In this document: in pieces, positions 58,789 to 64,000 of the stretch
How the letters are laid out: each line of letters starts with the position of its first letter
How positions within the stretch are numbered: the stretch's first letter is position 1
Origin: an uncultured Eubacteriales bacterium
Lineage (GTDB): Bacteria; Bacillota; Clostridia; Oscillospirales; CAG-382
DNA: 64,000 nucleotides
Reading direction: 5' to 3'
Assembly (NCBI GenBank): GCA_934444645.1
Contig: CAKSCV010000003.1
Span: 90,419-154,418, forward strand
Notes under the pieces: model-generated
What the model was told of the DNA's origin: nothing
Databases searched by the model: none
The model's input: only the letters and a program-made list of their open reading frames with translations
Program-made: the position numbers and the translations under genes

Positions 58789-60780
58789 ATGGATCATTTA
58801 AGTATTGACCTTGAAACATTTTCAAGTGTGCCGATACAAAAAGCCGGTGCCCAAAAGTACATACAAAGCCCCGACTTTGAGATTCTCCTCTTTGCCTACT
58901 CCCTTAACGGTGCGGAGCCGGTGTGCTGTGATTTTGCCCAAGGCGAAACACTCCCCAAGTGGGTTGCCGAGGCGTTGCTTGATCCGCAGTGCTTAAAACG
59001 CGCATACAATGCACCCTTTGAGTGGGGCTGCCTGTCCCGGTATATGGGCAGGCAGCTGCCACCGGCACAGTGGCGTTGCACAATGTTTCACGGCTTGTAT
59101 GCAGGCTATACGGCAGGCTTGGATGCCACAGGCAGAGCGTTGGGCTTGCCGGAGGATAAACGCAAGCTGAATACCGGCAAAGCCCTTATACGCTATTTCT
59201 GCGTACCGTGTGCCCCATCAAAGGCAAACGGCGGCAGAACACGGAACTACCCGCACCACGCACCGGAGCGTTGGGAGTTGTTCAAAGAGTATAACCGCCA
59301 GGATGTTACAACCGAAATGGAAATTGAGCGCAGGCTTTCAGCGGTACCCGTGCCAGACTTTGTGCAAAAGGAATGGGAAACGGATCTTATTATAAACAGC
59401 CGAGGCGTTGCTGTTGATATGGGGATGGTTGAGGGCGCCCTTGAGCTTGGGGCAACGGTCCGCAACACCCTTACAACCGAGGCTGTGAAAATATCCGGGT
59501 TAAACAACCCGAACAGCGTAAAGCAGCTTGCATCTTGGCTTGAAAGCGAAACCGGTGAGGAAATAAACGGGCTCCGCAAGGACACCGTTGCCAAAATGCT
59601 TGCCCGTGACGATAACAGCCCGGAGGTGCAGCGTATGCTTGAGATCCGGCAGGAGCTCGGTAAAACAAGCACCAAAAAATACGATGCCATTGAACAGGCT
59701 GTGTGCCGGGATGGGCGTGTGCGTGGGCTCTTACAGTTTTATGGAGCCAACCGCACGGGCCGCTGGGCAGGGCGTTTGGTGCAGGTGCAAAACCTGCCCC
59801 GTACCTATACAGCGCCGTTGGAGCTTGCCCGTGACCTCGTAAAAGGGCGTAAGCTGGATGCCTTAAAGTGCATTTACGGCAGCGTGCCGGACACACTCTC
59901 GCAGCTGATACGCACTGCATTTATAGCCGCACCCGGTAATGTGCTGATTGATGCCGACTTTTCGGCCATTGAGGCCCGTGTTATTTCTTGGCTTGCCGGT
60001 GAGGAGTGGAGGCTTGAGGTTTTCCGCACCCACGGCAAAATATATGAGGCATCAGCCTCGCAGATGTTCGGCGTGCCCATTGACCTTATAAAAAAGGGCA
60101 ACCCCGAATATGCCCTCCGGCAAAAAGGTAAGGTTGCAGAGCTTGCCCTCGGCTACCAGGGCAGCACCGGCGCACTTATCAATATGGGTGCACTTGATAT
60201 GGGCATACCGGAGGAGGATCTGCCCGATATTGTGAGCCGTTGGCGTGATGCCAACAAACGCATAAGGGATCTGTGGTATAAGGTGGATGCCGCCGCCGTG
60301 CAGGTTATTACCCAAGGCGGCAGCGTGGGCGTAAGCAGCATTATACTTGCCCACGAATGGGATGCAACCCAAGGCACCGACTATATGACAATAACGCTGC
60401 CAAGCGGCAGAAAACTGTTTTACAATGCCCCGCAAATAGGCGTAAACCAATGGGGCAACCCCTCAATATCGTATATGGGTATGGACCAGACCACAAAGAA
60501 ATGGAAACGCATCGAAACCTACGGCGGCAAGCTCGTGGAGAATTGTGTGCAAGCCATCGCCCGTGATTGTCTGGCACAGGCTATTGAACACCTGGAGGCA
60601 GCAGGGCTGCCGGTTATATTCCACATACACGATGAGGTGGTAATTGATATAAGACCGTTTGCAGATAATGATGCAATGCTTGCAAAAACGGTTGAAATAA
60701 TGAGCCGCCCTGTTCCGTGGGCTCCGGGCTTGCCCCTTGGCGCCGATGGTTGGGTTGGTAAATTCTTTAAGAAAGATTAA
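58789..60780 (+). CDS. Phage family-A DNA polymerase with 3'-5' exonuclease
   Basis: A 663-aa PolA-type replicase. The exonuclease domain begins SIDLETFS (Exo I acids). Polymerase motif A is DADFSAIEARVISWLAG, motif B RQKGKVAELALGYQGS and motif C HIHDEVV, all intact. No 5'-nuclease domain is present, as usual in phage enzymes. The gene is preceded by tandem GTAAAGGAGGTAAAGGAGG ribosome binding sites. It should replicate the phage genome. Confidence 0.95.
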   Translation: MDHLSIDLETFSSVPIQKAGAQKYIQSPDFEILLFAYSLNGAEPVCCDFAQGETLPKWVAEALLDPQCLKRAYNAPFEWGCLSRYMGRQLPPAQWRCTMFHGLYAGYTAGLDATGRALGLPEDKRKLNTGKALIRYFCVPCAPSKANGGRTRNYPHHAPERWELFKEYNRQDVTTEMEIERRLSAVPVPDFVQKEWETDLIINSRGVAVDMGMVEGALELGATVRNTLTTEAVKISGLNNPNSVKQLASWLESETGEEINGLRKDTVAKMLARDDNSPEVQRMLEIRQELGKTSTKKYDAIEQAVCRDGRVRGLLQFYGANRTGRWAGRLVQVQNLPRTYTAPLELARDLVKGRKLDALKCIYGSVPDTLSQLIRTAFIAAPGNVLIDADFSAIEARVISWLAGEEWRLEVFRTHGKIYEASASQMFGVPIDLIKKGNPEYALRQKGKVAELALGYQGSTGALINMGALDMGIPEEDLPDIVSRWRDANKRIRDLWYKVDAAAVQVITQGGSVGVSSIILAHEWDATQGTDYMTITLPSGRKLFYNAPQIGVNQWGNPSISYMGMDQTTKKWKRIETYGGKLVENCVQAIARDCLAQAIEHLEAAGLPVIFHIHDEVVIDIRPFADNDAMLAKTVEIMSRPVPWAPGLPLGADGWVGKFFKKD

Positions 60781-60800
60781 ATGCAAGGAGGTATGCCGAT

Positions 60801-61010
60801 ATGGCAACATTGAAAGAACGGGATCCGGAGGAATACGCTGCACTTTGCACTCTTTATAGAGGGGCAACTGATAGAATAAACGATCCCGATTATGAACGGG
60901 TACAGCCCCCCCCGCAGGATAAAACGCCCTTTGCCCTCATTGATGCCTGGGGTATAGAGTGTTTTAGATTGGGCTTTGAGATGGCCTGTGAATTAACAAA
61001 CAATAATTAA
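60801..61010 (+). CDS. Small phage hypothetical protein with a poly-C tract
   Basis: A 69-aa protein starting after GGAGG. It contains an eight-C run (near 60906-60913) encoding consecutive prolines; a one-base slip there would shift the frame. No family recognised. Confidence 0.6.
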   Translation: MATLKERDPEEYAALCTLYRGATDRINDPDYERVQPPPQDKTPFALIDAWGIECFRLGFEMACELTNNN

Positions 61011-61024
61011 GGGAGGGCTCGGCT

Positions 61025-61303
61025 ATGGGCGATATGCGCGAGGTATTTGATTACTACAAGGAGTATTGCAAGGAACAACACCGTAAAAGGGTTGCAAAAA
61101 CACCAGATCGTATTGCCTATGCTGCAAAGATGTTAGAACAGCGAGGCATTAAATACGAGCTAAAAAATCAAAACACAGGGCACTTTCATTGCAGGCGAAA
61201 ATCAGACAACCAGCTCATACAGTTTTGGGCCGGCACAGGAAAAATAATGGGCTATCAAAACGCCCGTGGGTTAAAAGCCCTATTATCAATTTGTGAAAAA
61301 TAA
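61025..61303 (+). CDS. Small basic phage protein
   Basis: A 92-aa protein with GGGAGGGCTCGGCT before the ATG. LEQRGIKYELKNQNTGHFHCRRKSDNQLIQFWAGTGKIMG resembles small phage proteins of unknown role that contain an alpha/beta core. The same GGCTCGGCT leader precedes the next gene, so the interval may be partly duplicated. Confidence 0.7.
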   Translation: MGDMREVFDYYKEYCKEQHRKRVAKTPDRIAYAAKMLEQRGIKYELKNQNTGHFHCRRKSDNQLIQFWAGTGKIMGYQNARGLKALLSICEK

Positions 61304-61318
61304 AAAGGAGGCTCGGCT

Positions 61319-62209
61319 ATGCAGTATATGGGAGGCAAAAGCCGCATAGCCCGCTACATAGCCGAAATTATAAATAACACCCTTAACGGGGGGGGGGAGC
61401 GTTCAATGAGATACCAAGGCGGCAAGAGCCGTATAGCAACACCTTTGGCGCAGATCCTCAACGCTACGGGGGGGGCTTGCTTTGTTAGCCTTTTCTGTGG
61501 TAGCTGCTCCGTTGAAAGCAAAGTTACCGGCTATGACCGCATTATACTGAATGACAAGCACAAGTATTTGATTGCTATGTTAAGAGGTGTGCAGGCGGGC
61601 TACGAATTGCCGGAAACGATAACAGAGGAACAGTACCAGGCCATAAGAGCCGACAAAGATGCAGATCCGGTGCTCACAGGTTTTGTGGGCTTTGGGTGCA
61701 GCTTTGGCGGCAAATGGTTTGGAGGATATGCACGAAATAAGGGCGGCACAAATTATGCCGCACAAAGCAAGCGATCACTGCTTAAAGATATGGCAACGCT
61801 CGGCGGCGCCGAGATATTCTGCGGTGATTATAAACAAGTACCTATACCGCCGGGGGCGGTTGTATATGCGGATCCTCCGTATGACAATACCACCGGTTAC
61901 AATAACGAGAAATTTAACAGCACAGAGTTTTGGCGGGCAATGCGTTTGCTTGCCGATACCGGGCACACCGTTTACATAAGTGAGCAGACTGCCCCGCCAG
62001 ACTTTGTGTGCGTGTGGGAAAAGCCCTTTACCCGCACCCTCGACAGAAACAAGGGCAACCAATTCAAGGTAACAGAAAAGCTGTTTACCTATATTTCACC
62101 GATATGGAGGCAGGACGATGGAAAACAAACACACGGTTGCGGACCTGCAAGCAATGCAGGCGTGGCCTCTATCCCGCAAAATACAGGTTACACAAACCCG
62201 CATTATTGA
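61319..62209 (+). CDS. D12-class DNA adenine N6-methyltransferase
   Basis: A 296-codon frame for a Dam-like enzyme. The SAM motif appears twice: MQYMGGKSRIARYIAEI at the start and MRYQGGKSRIATPLAQI from residue 30. The catalytic motif VYADPPYDN is intact. The second ATG (61406) is preceded by a ten-G run plus AG, which could act as its ribosome binding site, so the true product may be 267 aa. The first 29 residues look like a fragment of a related methylase joined in frame. The C-terminus overlaps the next gene by 92 bp, beyond the usual family end. Confidence 0.85.
   Translation: MQYMGGKSRIARYIAEIINNTLNGGGERSMRYQGGKSRIATPLAQILNATGGACFVSLFCGSCSVESKVTGYDRIILNDKHKYLIAMLRGVQAGYELPETITEEQYQAIRADKDADPVLTGFVGFGCSFGGKWFGGYARNKGGTNYAAQSKRSLLKDMATLGGAEIFCGDYKQVPIPPGAVVYADPPYDNTTGYNNEKFNSTEFWRAMRLLADTGHTVYISEQTAPPDFVCVWEKPFTRTLDRNKGNQFKVTEKLFTYISPIWRQDDGKQTHGCGPASNAGVASIPQNTGYTNPHY
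61388..61397 (+). repeat. Ten-G homopolymer upstream of the methylase second start
   Basis: G10 at 61388-61397; an eight-G run follows inside the gene at 61468-61475. Further runs of eight occur near 60906 (C) and 63282 (G). Comparable runs were not noticed in the host part of the window. Confidence 0.8.
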
Positions 62210-63050
62210 GTGGTACATAAAGAACAAGGGGCAGGTTTATGTTTCTTTCAGCGGTGGTAAGGACAGCACGGTGCTGCTCGATTTAGCACGCCGTATTTAT
62301 CCAGATATACCAGCCGTGTTTGTTGACACCGGACTTGAGTATCCCGAAATAAGAGAATTTGTTAAAAGCATTGACGGCGTAACCTGGCTTAAACCGGAAA
62401 TGAACTTTCGCAAGGTAATTGAAACATACGGGTACCCCGTAATAAGTAAAGCGGTTGCTCATTCAGTATCAGTAGCAAAGCGTAACCCAAACGGCGCCGT
62501 ATATAAAAACCTTTTTAGCCCCTCAAAGCGCGGGCCTTATGCAATGCACAAATATGAGTATTTGATGTCAGCGCCTTTCGATGTTTCAGAAAAATGCTGC
62601 AATATAATGAAAAAGAAACCCGCACACGCTTACAGTAAAGCCACGGGTAAAAAGCCTATTATTGGCACTATGGCTTGCGAAAGCCGGATGCGTAAAACAC
62701 AATGGATGAAACACGGCTGCAATGCTTATGACATAGAGCACCCCGCATCACAGCCATTATCTTTTTGGACCGAGCAAGATGTACTTGAGTATATAAGCAC
62801 TTATAATCTGCCCTATGCAAAAGTGTACGGCGAAATTAAGCGCAACGCAGATGGCAAATGGTGCACAACCGGTGCAGAGCGTACTGGCTGTATGTTTTGT
62901 ATGTTCGGTGTGCAATGTGAGAAAACACCTAACCGCTTTCAGCAGATGAAAGTAACGCACCCCAAACAGTATGCCTATTGTATGAAACCTACGGCAGACG
63001 GAGGGCTCGGCATTGCCGAGGTGCTTGACTACATAGGCGTTGAACACTAA
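62118..63050 (+). CDS. PAPS-reductase/ATP-pyrophosphatase family protein
   Basis: A 310-aa N-type ATP pyrophosphatase with the P-loop-like SFSGGKDST (residues 44-52) and VFVDTGLEYPEI, as in PAPS reductases and DndC. A CMFCMFG...C cluster motif near the C-terminus (GAERTGCMFCMFGVQCE) suggests Fe-S binding. Phages and mobile elements often encode such proteins; roles proposed include sulfur-containing DNA modification or sulfate reduction. No dnd partners are present. It overlaps the methylase gene by 92 bp. Confidence 0.85.
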   Translation: MENKHTVADLQAMQAWPLSRKIQVTQTRIIEWYIKNKGQVYVSFSGGKDSTVLLDLARRIYPDIPAVFVDTGLEYPEIREFVKSIDGVTWLKPEMNFRKVIETYGYPVISKAVAHSVSVAKRNPNGAVYKNLFSPSKRGPYAMHKYEYLMSAPFDVSEKCCNIMKKKPAHAYSKATGKKPIIGTMACESRMRKTQWMKHGCNAYDIEHPASQPLSFWTEQDVLEYISTYNLPYAKVYGEIKRNADGKWCTTGAERTGCMFCMFGVQCEKTPNRFQQMKVTHPKQYAYCMKPTADGGLGIAEVLDYIGVEH

Positions 63051-63067
63051 AAGCAAGGAGGCAAACA

Positions 63068-63372
63068 ATGATACCTTTTCCAAATAAAAAATACAGCGTT
63101 ATATACGCAGATCCGCCGTGGAGCTACCAGGACAAGCGATGCAACGGCAATGCTGCCGACCACTACCACACAATGCGTATTGAGGATATATGCAGCCTGC
63201 CGGTGCAGGATCTGGCAGCTGATAACTGCGTGCCCATTCCCAAAAGCCGGATATTACACGAGATAAGATCCGAGAGCTGATGGGGGGGGATCACTCTTAC
63301 ATAGAGCTTTTTGCAAGGAACACAACACCGGGCTGGGATGTCTGGGGAAACGAGGTAAACAAATATGAGTGA
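63068..63372 (+). pseudogene. MT-A70-family adenine methyltransferase, internally deleted
   Basis: The first frame (63068-63280) begins like an intact MT-A70 methylase: YSVIYADPPWSYQDK holds the DPPW motif, and it runs through LAADNC. Then the frame jumps: from about 63235 another frame encodes HSQKPDITRDKIRELMG...IELFARN...GWDVWGNEV, the canonical C-terminus, ending at 63372. Roughly 80-110 codons of the middle are missing and the parts are out of frame. The RBS AAGGAGG is intact. The enzyme cannot be active. Confidence 0.85.
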
Positions 63373-63706
63373 ATATATTGATAAATCAAAACTTTACGGC
63401 AAACTTGCCGAACTTGAGGACTTGGCAAGGCGGCGCTATTTAGATACCCCCAGCACATCCCCTTGTTGTGAAAGATACTATGCACAACTCAGCGAGCGCA
63501 CTGCATTAAAACAACTTGTTGCCGACTTTCCCGCAGAAAATGTGGCAGAGGTTGCACAAGCAGAATGGGCACACCTTGGTGGTGATGAGTGGTGTTGTAC
63601 GCATTGTGGTTATGTTATCAACACAGAGGGCTCCTGGGAAAAGCCCCGCCGTAAGTATTGTGAGGAGTGCGGTGCAAAGATGCCGGAGGTGCCCGATGAA
63701 AACTAA
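63365..63706 (+). CDS. Phage zinc-ribbon protein
   Basis: A 113-aa protein starting at ATG 63365 inside the end of the broken methylase gene. The C-terminal CTHCGY...YCEECGAKMP is a four-cysteine zinc ribbon seen in many small phage proteins; the N-terminal half is helical. Function unknown. Confidence 0.75.
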   Translation: MSEYIDKSKLYGKLAELEDLARRRYLDTPSTSPCCERYYAQLSERTALKQLVADFPAENVAEVAQAEWAHLGGDEWCCTHCGYVINTEGSWEKPRRKYCEECGAKMPEVPDEN

Positions 63707-64000
63707 AATATACATAGCCGGAAAAATCACCGGCGATCCCGATTATAAAGCAAAGTTTAATGCCGCCGCAGAGGTGTACAAAAAAAAGGGTTACACCGTG
63801 CTTAACCCCTCCTGGATGCCGCAGGGTATGCAAAAAGCAGACTATATGCGTATTTGCTTTGCAATGATTGACACCGCAGATGTGGTTGCTTTCCTGCCGG
63901 GGTATCGTTTAAGTGCCGGCGCACAACTTGAACTGCAATACTGCTTTTACATTGATAAAGATGTAAAGCTGCCGGATGATGAGGCAGAGGGACCAGCATT
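63696..64000 (+). CDS. DUF4406-like (nucleoside deoxyribosyltransferase-fold) protein, partial
   Basis: Starts at ATG 63696, overlapping the previous gene by 11 bp, and runs off the window. MKTKIYIAGKITGDPDY, NPSWMPQGM and the later DTADVVAFLPGYRLSAGAQLE match DUF4406 proteins, which share the nucleoside 2-deoxyribosyltransferase fold and are common in phages. It may act on nucleotide substrates or precursors of modified bases. Confidence 0.85.
   Translation, partial: MKTKIYIAGKITGDPDYKAKFNAAAEVYKKKGYTVLNPSWMPQGMQKADYMRICFAMIDTADVVAFLPGYRLSAGAQLELQYCFYIDKDVKLPDDEAEGPA

Larger units (their letters stand above)
50376..64000. mobile_element. Prophage or phage-like integrated element, left part
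   Basis: From a large serine recombinase at the left edge through a repressor switch, small early genes, a replication block and DNA-modification genes, all rightward after 54 kb, closely packed with strong ribosome binding sites. Structural and lysis genes are not reached; the element continues past 64000. The left boundary is set by the terminator after the recombinase and is approximate, as no attachment-site repeat can be paired within the window. Confidence 0.85.

Overview
The window looks like a chromosomal segment of a spore-forming, anaerobic, saccharolytic Clostridia member (Firmicutes, probably an uncultured Oscillospirales/Ruminococcaceae-type gut or rumen bacterium), interrupted at the right by the left end of an integrated phage. 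Clues are SpoVT and MecA, a glycyl radical enzyme, SLH-anchored and other secreted polysaccharide-active proteins, three AraC-type sugar regulators, DUF4317, many near-consensus sigma-A promoters, and standard stop-codon use. I saw no rRNA, tRNA or CRISPR array.

Region by region: (1) 1-3145: the end of an unidentified gene, then a protein-secretion and translation operon ylxM-ffh-rpsP-khpA that ends in a hairpin before the expected rimM-trmD-rplS. (2) 3167-11546: macro-domain and VWA proteins, a GH2 beta-mannosidase-like enzyme, an AraC regulator, a Fe-S uracil-DNA glycosylase, MecA, a parvulin and SpoVT. (3) 11876-15605: a sigma factor with a membrane anti-sigma-like partner, an exported BNR-like protein and a secreted DUF4855-like protein. 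(4) 15685-30426: a carbohydrate region with an AraC regulator, a PnuC-like transporter, a beta-propeller hydrolase, an amidohydrolase, a 733-aa secreted protein followed by a 39-aa peptide, a 1530-aa SLH/GH99-like surface enzyme and a 927-aa secreted polysaccharide deacetylase. The last two share a 77-bp upstream element. Its core resembles a site between the AraC gene and the PnuC-like gene, which suggests a regulon.

(5) 30669-37970: a compact glycyl radical enzyme with its activase, a divergent AraC regulator, a small hypothetical gene, and a three-gene microcompartment operon: CoA-acylating aldehyde dehydrogenase, tandem-BMC shell protein and PduL phosphotransacylase. Together these could turn a diol-like substrate into an aldehyde, then acyl-CoA, then acyl-phosphate inside a protein shell. 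No hexameric (BMC-H) or pentameric (BMC-P) shell gene is present here. (6) 38021-49152: two tandem stalk-domain proteins, ilvD, a B12-binding radical SAM protein, two beta-helix (GH28/pectate-lyase-like) enzymes, DUF4317 and an aminotransferase. (7) 49153-50375: about 1.2 kb of non-coding DNA with inverted copies of a dispersed repeat.

(8) 50376-64000: prophage or phage-like element. It has a large serine recombinase, an ImmA/XRE lysogeny switch interrupted by a membrane-protein gene, a consensus early promoter, and a rightward early/replication module (DUF2800 nuclease-like, DUF2815 ssDNA-binding-like, family-A DNA polymerase). A modification module follows: D12 adenine methylase with poly-G tracts, PAPS-reductase-like protein and a broken MT-A70 methylase. 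The element runs off the right edge. Function calls rest on sequence motifs read by eye; no database search was run.
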